64,000 nucleotides of DNA from Tenacibaculum sp. AHE14PA (GCF_019278465.1 NZ_CP058983.1:1363501-1427500); one strand, 5' to 3'; positions 25,495 through 34,622 are shown, counted from the first letter of the stretch. Program-made: numbers and translations. Notes: generated from the letters alone by a model not told the origin.

Positions 25495-25968
25495 ATGAAA
25501 AAAACACTTATAATTTTATTCTTGGCTTTCGGAGCGATGGCTTTTACTACTTCTGATGATGCTACTTATAAATGTATGATTCAATTAAAAAATTATACAG
25601 GCGAAGGTGCTTATATTACAGTTTCTTTATTAAACCCAGATGGCGAATATGAAAAAACGCTATATGTACAAGGTGATGATGAAGATTGGTATTCTGATAT
25701 AACAGAATGGTGGAAGTTTCAAGGTACAAAAAGAGCTGATATAGATGCGATAACAGGAGCTACAGTTAGTGGAGGTAATAGAACTATTAGTATTCTTAAA
25801 ATTCCGGAAAGTAAATTAAATAAAGGTTATAAAATTAGATTTGAATCTGCCGTTGAGGATCAAGAATACTATAAAGATGATGTTGAATTCGAACTTACTA
25901 CAGAAAACGTAAAAACCAAGGTTGAAGGAAAAGGGTTTATACGTTACATCCGCATGATTCCGCAATAA
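25495..25968 (+). CDS. DUF2271 domain-containing exported protein
   Basis: A 157-residue periplasmic protein with a signal peptide (KKTLIILFLAFGAMAFT). The family features are YKCMIQLKNYTGEGAYITVSL, a tryptophan-rich DWYSDITEWWKF and the DAITGATVSGGNRTI motif, followed by a beta-rich C-terminal part. The DAITGAT stretch resembles flavinylation/FMN-associated sequences, but no function is demonstrated. DUF2271 genes are usually found next to PepSY-domain reductases, as here, where the reductase begins 18 bp downstream. A role in electron transfer or cofactor handling with that reductase is inferred. Confidence 0.82.
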   Translation: MKKTLIILFLAFGAMAFTTSDDATYKCMIQLKNYTGEGAYITVSLLNPDGEYEKTLYVQGDDEDWYSDITEWWKFQGTKRADIDAITGATVSGGNRTISILKIPESKLNKGYKIRFESAVEDQEYYKDDVEFELTTENVKTKVEGKGFIRYIRMIPQ

Positions 25969-25986
25969 TTAGTAAAATAATATTTA

Positions 25987-28161
25987 ATGAAATTAACTAC
26001 TTATGTATGGAGGTATAGCCATTTAACACTGGCTATATCTTCATCTATTTTTATACTTATTGCTGCTGTAACCGGTATAATTTTAAGTTTCGAACCTATT
26101 TCGAATCAATTAAAACCTTATGCAATAACTACTGATAACCTTTCCCTTTCTCAAACAATTTCTTCTTTAAAAAAAGAATACAAAGAGGTAATAACTATAG
26201 ATGTTAATGAACATAATTTTGTTACCGCTGCCGTAATTACTAAAAACGGAAAAAATGAAACTTTTTACATTAATCCTATTACAGGTAAAAAAATAAGTAG
26301 TATTGTTTCTAAATCATCTATTTTTAAATGGACAACCAATTTACATCGTTCATTATTTTTAAAATCTACCGGTCGTTTTTTAGTTGGATTTTTCTCTTTC
26401 CTCCTATTGCTAATTACTATTACAGGAAGCATTCTTATCATTAAAAGGCAAGGCGGAATTATACGTTTCTTCACTAAAGTTGTTAAGGAAGGTTTTAATC
26501 AATATTATCATGTAATTATTGGTCGATTTACCTTAATTCCTATAGTAATAATTACAGTAACCGCTGTATACTTATCTCTAGAAAAATTTTCTCTTTTACC
26601 AGAAAACAACATTAACCATACTTTTGATTTTTCAGAGATTTCTTTGGATAAAAAAATTTCCGCTGAGGAGTTCTCTATCTTTAAAGACATTCAATTAAAT
26701 GAAGTTAAAAGTATTGAATTTCCTTTTTCTGATGATGCCGAAGATTTTTTTTTCTTAAAATTAAAAACCAAAGAGCTGATTGTTCATCAATATTCTGGTG
26801 AAATAATTAGCGATAAAAACTTGTCGTGGGTTTATATTTTATCAGATTGGAGTTTGTTTTTACATACCGGTCGTGGTACTATTATTTGGGCAATAATGCT
26901 ACTTTTATCCTGTCTTGCTATTTTATTTTTTATCTATTCTGGTTTCGCCATGACTTTAGAAAGAAAACGTAAAAACTCATTACCTAAGAACAAGTTTAAA
27001 AAAGAAAATTCAGAAATTATTATATTAGTTGGTTCAGAAACAGGCAGTACTTTTAGTATTGCATCTTCTTTATATGATGCTTTAATTACTGATAAAAAAA
27101 CTGTTTATATAGACCATTTAAACAACTACACATCTTATAATAAAGCTACCCAATTAATTGTTTTAACGGCTACTTATGGCGAAGGGCAACCTCCTTCAAA
27201 TGCGAGTAACTTTTTAACATTAGCAGAAAAAATTAAACAGAAAAATCCCATAAATTATGCTGTAGTTGGTTTTGGCTCATTAGCATATCCTGAATATTGC
27301 AAGTTTGCTTTTGATATTGATAACGTATTTAAAAAGAAAAAGCACTTCTCTCCTACTTTACCTCTTTATAAAATTAACAATCAAAATTTTAATGATTTTA
27401 AAACCTGGGGGACACAATGGAGTCAAAAAACAAATATCGACTTACAACTAAAACAAAAACTAGCTAAACCTAAAAAACAGCAAGCTTTTTCGGTAATAAA
27501 TACTACTGAATTAAATACAGATGCTTCTTTTTTAATCCGTTTAAGACCTCTTAAAAAAATGCGCTTTTCATCGGGTGATTTACTAGCAATCACTCCTAAA
27601 AAGGACAACATTACACGCCTATATTCTGTAGGTAAAATAGACAATGATATTTTATTAAGTATAAAAAAACACGAATTAGGTGTTTGTTCAAATTTACTTT
27701 TCAATCTTAAATCAGCAAATACTTTACTTGCTAGAATTGAAAAAAATAAGGGATTTCATTTTTCTAAAAAATCTAAAAGCACCATTTTAATAGCTAACGG
27801 AACAGGAATTGCTCCATTTTTAGGAATGTTAAATTCACCTTCTACAACTCATTTATTTTGGGGAGGAAGAACTAAAGAATCTTTAAAAATGTATAATCCA
27901 TTTTTAAAAAACGTACCTAACTCACATATTTACATTGCCTATTCACAAGAACAAAAGAGACAATATGTACAAGATCTTATTTTAAAAGAGCAAGCCTTAA
28001 TTGCATCCACATTAAAAAATAATGGAACCATTATGATTTGCGGTTCTATTAGTATGATGAATGGTGTTATAAAAGTTTTAGAAAGAATTTCTTTGCATCA
28101 ATTAAACACTCCGTTAAGTACTTTTCAAAAAGCAAATCAAATTAAAACTGATTGTTATTAA
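25987..28161 (+). CDS. PepSY-flavodoxin-FNR fused membrane reductase
   Basis: A 724-residue fusion. The N-terminal PepSY_TM part (residues about 1-330) has four membrane helices with conserved His, including YSHLTLAISSSIFIL, WTTNLHRSLFL and SLFLHTGRG. A flavodoxin domain (about 340-480) follows, with the FMN phosphate loop GSETGSTFSIA and TATYGEGQPPSNA. The last part is a ferredoxin-reductase-like FAD/NAD(P) module with RLYSVGKI (FAD), GVCSNLL and IANGTGIAPFLGML (about 600). It should pass electrons from cytoplasmic NAD(P)H through the inner membrane, probably to reduce haem or ferric iron imported by the neighbouring HmuRY system. The substrate is inferred from context. Confidence 0.88.
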   Translation: MKLTTYVWRYSHLTLAISSSIFILIAAVTGIILSFEPISNQLKPYAITTDNLSLSQTISSLKKEYKEVITIDVNEHNFVTAAVITKNGKNETFYINPITGKKISSIVSKSSIFKWTTNLHRSLFLKSTGRFLVGFFSFLLLLITITGSILIIKRQGGIIRFFTKVVKEGFNQYYHVIIGRFTLIPIVIITVTAVYLSLEKFSLLPENNINHTFDFSEISLDKKISAEEFSIFKDIQLNEVKSIEFPFSDDAEDFFFLKLKTKELIVHQYSGEIISDKNLSWVYILSDWSLFLHTGRGTIIWAIMLLLSCLAILFFIYSGFAMTLERKRKNSLPKNKFKKENSEIIILVGSETGSTFSIASSLYDALITDKKTVYIDHLNNYTSYNKATQLIVLTATYGEGQPPSNASNFLTLAEKIKQKNPINYAVVGFGSLAYPEYCKFAFDIDNVFKKKKHFSPTLPLYKINNQNFNDFKTWGTQWSQKTNIDLQLKQKLAKPKKQQAFSVINTTELNTDASFLIRLRPLKKMRFSSGDLLAITPKKDNITRLYSVGKIDNDILLSIKKHELGVCSNLLFNLKSANTLLARIEKNKGFHFSKKSKSTILIANGTGIAPFLGMLNSPSTTHLFWGGRTKESLKMYNPFLKNVPNSHIYIAYSQEQKRQYVQDLILKEQALIASTLKNNGTIMICGSISMMNGVIKVLERISLHQLNTPLSTFQKANQIKTDCY

Positions 28162-28201
28162 AATAACTTCTTATTTACTCATTTAGATAAGAAGTTATTT
28201 T
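28160..28201. terminator. terminator of the haem unit
   Basis: 15-bp perfect stem AAAATAACTTCTTAT / ATAAGAAGTTATTTT with a 12-nt loop. The left arm overlaps the stop of the reductase gene. Confidence 0.7.
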
Positions 28202-28309
28202 TAGAACACTTCCTTTTTCAACGAATTCTAATTTATATACTACGAATTCTAATTAGCTTAAAATTACTCCTTACTTCCTTCCTACTTTTGAACATATAAA
28301 ACAAATATT

Positions 28310-28525
28310 ATGTGGTCAAACAACAATTACTCATCAGTATTAAAAATGTATTTAAGCAAATATAACAGCTTAAAATTACAGATAAACAACAACGGATTAA
28401 TAGCTTCTGTTGAGAAGCAAAAAAATGGTCAATGGATTAGTGACAGAAACTTGCCAAACATTTTAAATAAATTATCTACAAATTTTAATTTAGAGAAGAA
28501 CGTGACGATCATATTACAACAATAA
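28310..28525 (+). CDS. small hypothetical protein
   Basis: A 71-residue protein of no recognised family. It is rich in Asn, Leu and Lys, with no signal peptide or membrane helix; the pattern suggests a short alpha/beta fold (SLKLQINNNGLIASVEKQ...). TACTTTTG at 28283-28290 matches the -7 consensus 19 bp before the start, and the gene lies 28 bp before a lipoprotein gene on the same strand, supporting expression. It resembles a domain fragment more than a known toxin or antitoxin. Confidence 0.5.
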   Translation: MWSNNNYSSVLKMYLSKYNSLKLQINNNGLIASVEKQKNGQWISDRNLPNILNKLSTNFNLEKNVTIILQQ

Positions 28526-28553
28526 TAAAATAATAACCTTAAAAACAATACCT

Positions 28554-29639
28554 ATGAAACAACACATTTTAAAAGTAGGAATAGTAATGGGATTACTACT
28601 ACTAATCGGAACATTTACAAGCTGTGATAAAACAAGAAAAAGCAACACTCAAGAGCTGGGAAACATTGCTAAAAAAGAAGAAACGGTAAACAAGATTAAT
28701 TTAAATTCAAGAAAACCAATTGTATTTATTGCTGGATATGACAAAAGCGATAGTAAATTTTATGATAGCGCTAGAGTTTATTTTAAAGACAAAAAATACC
28801 GTGTTATAAATGAGGAATATTCATTAGAAGAAATTATTACATGGATGAATAAAAACGCTACTGAAAATCCGTACGGCGATATTCATATTGTTAACTACAG
28901 TACCCCATTTAAAGGAATGCATCTTGAAACGGTTGTAAACGGAGAAAAAATTACAACAGAATCTTTACAAAAAAGTATTTCTAAAGGTAATTTACCAACA
29001 CTAAAAAAAGGAATTAATATAAACACTAAAATTGTATTTCATTCAAACGGCTTAGGTAAAAATGAAGCACTTTTAAATAGTTTAAAACAAGCTTTTTCTA
29101 CGGATGAAGTTCCGCAAGTTGCAGCTTCACCTTACTTTAATATATTCGGAGGCGAGTTTACGAATCACTATTTAGCAGCACCATATTACGTATTTTATCC
29201 GACAGCAAATTCGCCAGGAAAAGTAGATTTATCTAAAGAAATTGCTAAAAAATATCCGAAGGAAAGAGACATAGATTGGTTTGCTGCTTTAACAAACGAA
29301 AGAGAGCGTTACATAGGCGAGCCATATACAAAACAATTTAGTGTGCCTGTAAGTTTAGAGGTTGATTATTTACATTCAGATGAAGAAATTCCAACTTTTG
29401 TAATGCAAGAAGAATTAATGGATTTTATTGCTAATGATGAAGATTTAATGAAAAAGATGAATAAACTAAATATTCCTGTTGAAAAATTTAGATGGACCTA
29501 TAAAATAAAAGATAGCAAGTTACTTATTAAAGGAAAAACATCTGTGCTGTGTGTATTAAAGCCACTTACAAAACCTTTTGGCGACTTAGAACACATTAAA
29601 CCCGACACGAATAATAAACGCTTATACGCTATGAAATAA
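28554..29639 (+). CDS. hypothetical lipoprotein
   Basis: A 361-residue lipoprotein of unknown function. The N-terminal signal ends at a lipobox-like GTFTSC (Cys24). The mature protein has an alternating alpha/beta pattern starting KPIVFIAGYDKSDSKFYDSARVYF, then YGDIHIVNYSTPFKGM and TKIVFHSNGLGKNEALL, which resembles a CHAT/caspase-like or alpha/beta hydrolase-like core without convincing catalytic residues. It lies between a small orphan gene and a LytS/LytTR pair. A REP-like palindrome separates it from the kinase gene, so co-transcription with the kinase is uncertain. Confidence 0.7.
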   Translation: MKQHILKVGIVMGLLLLIGTFTSCDKTRKSNTQELGNIAKKEETVNKINLNSRKPIVFIAGYDKSDSKFYDSARVYFKDKKYRVINEEYSLEEIITWMNKNATENPYGDIHIVNYSTPFKGMHLETVVNGEKITTESLQKSISKGNLPTLKKGININTKIVFHSNGLGKNEALLNSLKQAFSTDEVPQVAASPYFNIFGGEFTNHYLAAPYYVFYPTANSPGKVDLSKEIAKKYPKERDIDWFAALTNERERYIGEPYTKQFSVPVSLEVDYLHSDEEIPTFVMQEELMDFIANDEDLMKKMNKLNIPVEKFRWTYKIKDSKLLIKGKTSVLCVLKPLTKPFGDLEHIKPDTNNKRLYAMK

Positions 29640-29653
29640 TTTAATATTTGGGG

Positions 29654-29725
29654 AACGTCATCGCTAATAAAGTAGCAGTATTTATCTTAAAAAGATTACT
29701 TCTTATACTTTATCGCGATGACGTT
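29654..29725. repeat. REP-like palindromic element
   Basis: A 72-bp foldback with outer 11-bp arms AACGTCATCGC / GCGATGACGTT. The inner arms TAATAAAGTA / TACTTTAT also pair in part. The sequence reads like a decayed copy of the CGTCATTGCGAG...GCAATGACG palindromes seen in many Bacteroidota genomes. The T run after it is short, so it is a poor terminator. It overlaps a spurious ATG upstream of the kinase. Confidence 0.5.
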
Positions 29726-29747
29726 TAAATTGGTTAAGTTTGTTATT

Positions 29748-31739
29748 ATGAAGTTACTTAAATATGTATTTATTTTTATCTTTTCATTAACTGTTACAAA
29801 TACAGTTGCACAGTTAAACACGCTAAAAAATTATAATTTAAATGATGGGTTACCTAGTTTAACTATTACTGATATTATACAAGATGAAATTGGTTATTTA
29901 TGGTTTACTTCTAATAAAGGAATCTCTCGTTTTGACGGATATGAGTTTATAAACTTTAGCAAAAAAGACGGATTACTAACTGATAAATCAACAGTTGTTA
30001 CTACTACGAAAAACACTCTTTATATTGGTAGTAATAACGGATTAAGTATTAGAAATAATAATATATTTAGTTCTTTTGATGAAAAAAAAATCAACTGTAT
30101 ACTAACTACTAATATTGGTACTTTTTTAGGTACAGATAAAGGCATATTAAGAGTTCGTGAGGATTTCCTTTCTAATATTCGAACCAATTTTCAGATTGAT
30201 TTAAATAAAATAAACAATTTAAAATTTGACGGTTCTTTTTTTTGGATTGCGTCCAACAAAGGATTATGGAAACTAGATAAATTAATTAATCCGACTCTTT
30301 TAAAAAGAATAGACTTAGGTAATTACACTTCTATTATCTTTCATAAAAAAAAGACAATTGCAGCTACTTATAACAACGGCATTAAATTAATTAATAACGA
30401 CCAGGTTAAGACAATTACTAGCTCTTTAATGAACATAATTGATATTAAATTTATTAACAATCAATTTTGGATTATTTCTGAAAATGACGGAATTGAAATA
30501 CTTAATGAGAATTTTAACTTTGAAAAAAACATCAACAAATACAATACATTTACAACAAATAAAATAAATACTGTTTTTCAGGATCAGCAAAAAAATATTT
30601 GGATTGCCACAAAAAACAAAGGTATTTATAAGTTAAAAGGAAAGAATGTTACAGAAAAAAAACCTGTAATTACCTTTCAAAATATTGAAGTGGTTTACAA
30701 ATCATTAGACAGCATAGATATTAACAACTACCAAAAAACCTTACAATTAAAACCTACTAAAAACCATATTTCATTTACTTATAAAACGGTTAACATTAAC
30801 AATCCGAAAGATGTTTTATACCGCTATAAATTAAATAATGAATTTAGTAATTGGACTTCTAAAAATACCGTTGACTTTCCGTATTTAAACTACGGAAACT
30901 ATACTTTTTCGGTACAATCAAAAAGTGCTAAAAAAATAAGCAAGCCAATACATTTTCAATTTTTTATTGATACACCTATTTATCAAAAAAAATGGTTTAT
31001 ATGGGCAAGCATCACTTTAATATTCTTTTTATTAACAGTGGTAACTTTATTTTATATTCGAAAAATTAAAGCTAAAAACAAAGCTAAAGTTAAAAAACTA
31101 CAGTTAGAAAATCATTTATTGTCGCTAGAGCAAAAAGCACTGCAGTTACAAATGAATCCGCATTTTATTTTTAATGTTTTAAACGGAATTAAAGCTTTAG
31201 GCACTACCAGAAAATCTGCAGAACTCAATACAACAATAAGTAAATTTGCAACGTTGTTACGTGGAATTCTACATAATTCTAGACAAGAAGAAATTAGTTT
31301 AACTGAAGAAATATCAGTCTTAAAAAACTATATAGAGCTAGAACAACAGATAAGTTCAAATACTTTTAAATATGAAATCAACACCGATTTAAAACTAGAT
31401 CCTGAAGAAATATTAATTCCGCCGATGCTAATTCAGCCTTTTGTCGAAAATAGTATTAAACATGCTTTTAAAACAACATCAGAAGGTAAAATTACGATTG
31501 ATTTCTCTATTAAGAATCAGTTTTTAGTATGTACTATTATTGATAACGGCATCGGAATTCATCAATCAAAAAAAGACACTAACGCAAATTCTCATAATTC
31601 AGTTGCTATTAAAATCACTGAAGAACGTATTAGAGCCTTGTCTAAAAAAAGCCTATTTAATATTGATGAAATCATCCATAAAAATAAGGTTACCGGAACA
31701 AAAGTATCTTTTAGAATTCCTTTAAAAACTGATTTTTAA
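29748..31739 (+). CDS. sensor histidine kinase, LytS type with two-component propeller
   Basis: A membrane sensor of 663 residues from the ATG at 29748, which directly begins a signal peptide (KLLKYVFIFIFSLTVTNTVAQ); an ATG ten codons upstream lies in the REP-like palindrome. The periplasmic part has Reg_prop propeller repeats (DEIGYLWFTSNKGISRFDG, NIWIATKNKGIYKL), then a Y_Y_Y domain (residues about 330-420), one membrane helix (WFIWASITLIFFLLTVV), and a His_kinase domain with QMNPHFIFN (His about 472) and HATPase N box PPMLIQPFVENSIKHAF. It phosphorylates the LytTR regulator encoded 1 bp downstream. The ligand is unknown. Confidence 0.93.
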   Translation: MKLLKYVFIFIFSLTVTNTVAQLNTLKNYNLNDGLPSLTITDIIQDEIGYLWFTSNKGISRFDGYEFINFSKKDGLLTDKSTVVTTTKNTLYIGSNNGLSIRNNNIFSSFDEKKINCILTTNIGTFLGTDKGILRVREDFLSNIRTNFQIDLNKINNLKFDGSFFWIASNKGLWKLDKLINPTLLKRIDLGNYTSIIFHKKKTIAATYNNGIKLINNDQVKTITSSLMNIIDIKFINNQFWIISENDGIEILNENFNFEKNINKYNTFTTNKINTVFQDQQKNIWIATKNKGIYKLKGKNVTEKKPVITFQNIEVVYKSLDSIDINNYQKTLQLKPTKNHISFTYKTVNINNPKDVLYRYKLNNEFSNWTSKNTVDFPYLNYGNYTFSVQSKSAKKISKPIHFQFFIDTPIYQKKWFIWASITLIFFLLTVVTLFYIRKIKAKNKAKVKKLQLENHLLSLEQKALQLQMNPHFIFNVLNGIKALGTTRKSAELNTTISKFATLLRGILHNSRQEEISLTEEISVLKNYIELEQQISSNTFKYEINTDLKLDPEEILIPPMLIQPFVENSIKHAFKTTSEGKITIDFSIKNQFLVCTIIDNGIGIHQSKKDTNANSHNSVAIKITEERIRALSKKSLFNIDEIIHKNKVTGTKVSFRIPLKTDF

Positions 31740-31740
31740 C

Positions 31741-32490
31741 ATGAGTAAATTAACTGCTATTATTGTTGATGATATGCCATCTGCTTTAAAAATGTTACAA
31801 AACGACATTTTAAATAACTACAAAGAAATAGAAATAATCGGTACCGCAAAAAGTGTTGTAGAAGCATCCATCTTATTAAGAAAAAAACAACCCGATATTT
31901 TATTTTTAGATATTATGCTTGGTGACGGCACTGGTTTTGATGTTCTTGAAATTCACCCTAATTTATCATCAAAAATAATTTTTGTTACCGCAAGTGATGA
32001 GTACGCTATTAAAGCTTTTAAGTTCGCTGCCATCGATTATATATTAAAACCATATACGAATGAAGATTTATTTAATGCCATTGATAAAGCTAAAACTCAA
32101 ATTAAACCAGATAAGGAACAATTAACTGTTTTACAAGAATCTATAAAGCAACCTAACTTGCGCCCAAAAAAGATTTCTTTAAGCACTTCTGATAAAATTA
32201 TTGTGGTAAACTTAGATGATATTGTGCGTTGCAAGTCCGATAATAACTATACAGAGTTCTTTTTAATCGATAATCAAAAAATTTTAGTTGGTAAAACACT
32301 CAAGTACTTTGCAGACATGTTAAAAGAATTTGAATTTATTAGAGTACACCAAAGTCACTTAATTAACATACAGTATATCAAAGAGTTCATTAAATCTGAC
32401 GGAGGATATTTGGTCTTAAAAAACAAAATTACAATACCTGTTTCTGTTCGAAAACGAAATGAAGTTATTCATATTTTAGAAAAAATATAA
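31741..32490 (+). CDS. LytTR family response regulator
   Basis: A 249-residue cytoplasmic regulator. The receiver domain (residues about 1-120) has the acidic pair VDD at 10-11, phospho-acceptor Asp57 in DILFLDIMLGDGTGF, Thr in FVTASDEYAIKAF and Lys in YILKPY. The LytTR DNA-binding domain (about 145-245) has CKSDNNYTEFFL, KTLKYFADML and FIRVHQSHLINI. It is the partner of the kinase upstream; the two genes are separated by 1 bp. No other target gene is obvious, so the regulon is unknown. Confidence 0.95.
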   Translation: MSKLTAIIVDDMPSALKMLQNDILNNYKEIEIIGTAKSVVEASILLRKKQPDILFLDIMLGDGTGFDVLEIHPNLSSKIIFVTASDEYAIKAFKFAAIDYILKPYTNEDLFNAIDKAKTQIKPDKEQLTVLQESIKQPNLRPKKISLSTSDKIIVVNLDDIVRCKSDNNYTEFFLIDNQKILVGKTLKYFADMLKEFEFIRVHQSHLINIQYIKEFIKSDGGYLVLKNKITIPVSVRKRNEVIHILEKI

Positions 32491-32580
32491 ACTTTTTTTA
32501 CTATTTACTATATATTTTAACAACTATGTTAAATTTTTATTAAAATTTTACCTATTTTAGTGATGTAAATAATTAAGTAT

Positions 32581-33138
32581 ATGGTTGCACTTAAACTCGA
32601 AAAAGGCAGGTTGTTAATTGCAGAGCCTACTATTTTAAATGATTGTTCTTTTAAGAGAACTATTATCTTATTAACAGAACACACGTCAAAAAGCTCTGTT
32701 GGCTTTATATTAAACAGACCTTTAAATTACGTACTAAGTGATTTAGTGCCCGAAATAGATTGTGATTTCACAATATACCAAGGAGGTCCGGTAGAGGAAG
32801 ATAATTTATACTTTATACACAAAGTACCAAATTTAATACCTAATAGTATTGAAGTTGCAAATGGTATTTATTGGGGAGGTAATTTTGAGCTTTTAAAGGA
32901 ACTTTTAACAAGCAATAAATTAAAATCAACTGATATACGTTTCTTTTTAGGATATTCTGGTTGGGAAACAGATCAGTTAGAAGATGAATTAAACACTGAT
33001 TCTTGGTTTATTTCAGAAAATGATTACACAAATATTTTAACCACAAACGACAAAAACCTGTGGAAAGAAAAGCTGCTGCAAAAAGGCGGTAAGTATAAAA
33101 TTTGGGCAAATGCACCAAGTGATATTCAAATGAATTAA
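32581..33138 (+). CDS. YqgE/AlgH family protein
   Basis: A 185-residue protein of the UPF0301 family. The typical N-terminus LEKGRLLIAEPTILNDCSFKRTIILL, then GFILNRPL, the YQGGPVEEDNLYFIH block and FFLGYSGWETDQLEDEL identify it. It is cytoplasmic with a two-domain alpha/beta fold; function is not established. The stop overlaps the stop of the convergent class IV aminotransferase gene by 3 nt. Confidence 0.93.
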   Translation: MVALKLEKGRLLIAEPTILNDCSFKRTIILLTEHTSKSSVGFILNRPLNYVLSDLVPEIDCDFTIYQGGPVEEDNLYFIHKVPNLIPNSIEVANGIYWGGNFELLKELLTSNKLKSTDIRFFLGYSGWETDQLEDELNTDSWFISENDYTNILTTNDKNLWKEKLLQKGGKYKIWANAPSDIQMN

Positions 33139-33965
33139 CCTGTTATTGTTACTAATTTTAAACTACTTTTAATTTTATTAGTGATATTTGAGGTAAACTC
33201 TTTCTTACGATAATTAGTTACCGTTTGAATACCTATAATTGCATTGGTTATAAAAACCTCATCTGCTTTTTGTAATTCGAACGGAGAAATTGTAGTTTCT
33301 TCAATAATGTATTCTGAGTTTTTCTCTAGAATTTCAATTACTTTCTTTCTAACAATTCCCTTTATACATCCTTCTGTTAAGGCCGGAGTTTTTATTATGT
33401 TATCTTTTATTATAAAAATATTTCCATTCGTTGCTTCAACAACCCCTTTTCTTTCATTTAATAATATACAATTGTCTAAATCATTTTCATCTGCAAAAAC
33501 AGCAGACAATGTATTTAACATCCTATTAGAAGTTTTTATAGTTGATAACAACCCTGAATAGTTATAAAAATCCTTAAACAAATCTACTTTATAACTAGAT
33601 TTTTCTATATAAGTAAACTCAGATGCTTCTATTAAGTAATCAATTTCGTTTGACTCAGGTTTATACAATCCTCCATCCTTTCGGTAAACAGTTAATCTAA
33701 CTCTATAGTTATCTGCCTTTGGAAGTTCTTTTGTAGTTTTTAAAATTTCTTCTTGCAAGAATTCTAACGTAAACTCCATCGGTATTTTCATACGTAGCAT
33801 TCTCATAGATGCCATTAACCTAAAATAATGATCCTCGAAAAAAACAACTTTAGCATTAAGTACTCTTACCGTTTCAAAAATAGCGTCACCATATTTAAAG
33901 GCTCTATTATTGTTAGATAATTGTAATTCTTTATTTGATATTATTTTCCCGTTAAAATTTAGCAT
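33135..33965 (-). CDS. class IV aminotransferase (PLP-dependent)
   Basis: A 276-residue fold-type IV PLP enzyme. Markers are NRAFKYGDAIFETVRV at the N-terminus, the PLP lysine in TIKTSNRML, EATNGNIFII and the C-terminal EGCIKGIVR/ADEVFITNAIIGIQTV. Members include branched-chain and D-amino acid aminotransferases and 4-amino-4-deoxychorismate lyase (PabC). The short length and VFITNAIIGI favour a PabC/D-amino-acid transaminase-like enzyme, but specificity cannot be fixed by eye. It is transcribed alone and convergent with yqgE. Confidence 0.88.
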   Translation of the reverse strand: MLNFNGKIISNKELQLSNNNRAFKYGDAIFETVRVLNAKVVFFEDHYFRLMASMRMLRMKIPMEFTLEFLQEEILKTTKELPKADNYRVRLTVYRKDGGLYKPESNEIDYLIEASEFTYIEKSSYKVDLFKDFYNYSGLLSTIKTSNRMLNTLSAVFADENDLDNCILLNERKGVVEATNGNIFIIKDNIIKTPALTEGCIKGIVRKKVIEILEKNSEYIIEETTISPFELQKADEVFITNAIIGIQTVTNYRKKEFTSNITNKIKSSLKLVTITG

Positions 33966-34017
33966 CTCTCAAAAAATTTGATTGCAAATTTACAGCTTAG
34001 GTAATTAGTAGCCATAA

Positions 34018-34044
34018 AAAAACTCGACAAAATGTCGAGTTTTT
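34018..34044. terminator. terminator hairpin
   Basis: 11-bp stem AAAAACTCGAC / GTCGAGTTTTT with loop AAAAT, immediately downstream of the START-like gene on the minus strand. Confidence 0.85.
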
Positions 34045-34062
34045 AATAGCTACTATAAAAGA

Positions 34063-34446
34063 TTAAGCTCCTATACTGTTTTTTAGACTTTCTATTTGGC
34101 TTTCCCATAACATTTTTGCTTCTTCTACAGCATCTTCATCATCTGCAAAGTCGGTAACAATTACCACTACATCTTTAGTTAAAGGATCTACTTCTATTCT
34201 AAATTCAAAATAACTTTCATCATCTTCACTTTCTTCCCATTTAAATTTAATGCGTTCATTATTCTTTTTAGCTAATATTTTTGCTTCTTCTTCAGAATCA
34301 TCCCACATAAAAGTGATTAATTTTCCTCGAGAATTAACTCTATCAGCAAACCATTCCTCTAATCCTGAAGGAGTTGCTAAACTATTATATAACATACTTG
34401 GTGATGCATGTATCGGGAATTCTAATTCGAACTTTACTTTACTCAT
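34063..34446 (-). CDS. START-like (SRPBCC) domain protein
   Basis: A 127-residue single-domain protein of the AHSA1/START-like type found throughout Bacteroidota. The helix-grip core is visible in FELEFPIHASPSMLYNSLATPSGLEEWFADRV, followed by acidic beta strands (FMWDDSEEEAKIL, FKWEESEDDESYFEFRIEV) and the long C-terminal helix VEEAKMLWESQIESLKNSI. It is expected to bind a hydrophobic ligand or act as a cochaperone-like protein; function is not known. Highly acidic. It reads as its own unit. Confidence 0.85.
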   Translation of the reverse strand: MSKVKFELEFPIHASPSMLYNSLATPSGLEEWFADRVNSRGKLITFMWDDSEEEAKILAKKNNERIKFKWEESEDDESYFEFRIEVDPLTKDVVVIVTDFADDEDAVEEAKMLWESQIESLKNSIGA

Positions 34447-34507
34447 TTTTTTTTTCTTGAGGTGGCAATATATATCTTTATTTTTTAAAAAAAAATTTCA
34501 TTTTTTG

Positions 34508-34537
34508 TTGCTTAAAACCAAATATCTTGTATATTTG
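34508..34537 (+). promoter_or_regulatory. promoter of tRNA-Met
   Basis: TTG (34508-34510), 19-bp spacer, TATATTTG (34530-34537), the Bacteroidota -33/-7 consensus. The -7 box ends 11 bp before the mature tRNA. Confidence 0.8.
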
Positions 34538-34548
34538 CACCCGCATTA

Positions 34549-34622
34549 GGCGAGGTAGCTCAGTTGGTTAGAGCGCAGGATTCATAACCCTGAGGTCGGC
34601 AGTTCAAATCTGCTCTTCGCTA
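34549..34622 (+). tRNA. tRNA-Met (CAT), elongator type
   Basis: 74-nt cloverleaf: acceptor GGCGAGG/CTTCGCT with G-U pairs, D arm GCTC...GAGC, anticodon loop TTCATAA (CAT), T arm GGCAG-TTCAAAT-CTGCT, discriminator A. No CCA is encoded. The acceptor start and a normal 1-72 G-U pair separate it from initiator tRNA; tRNA-Ile2 with a modified CAT is the less likely alternative. Confidence 0.93.

Noticed and set aside
29718..29747. Upstream ATG as start of the histidine kinase
   Set aside because: It lies inside the palindromic repeat and adds ten residues in front of a good signal peptide that starts at 29748.
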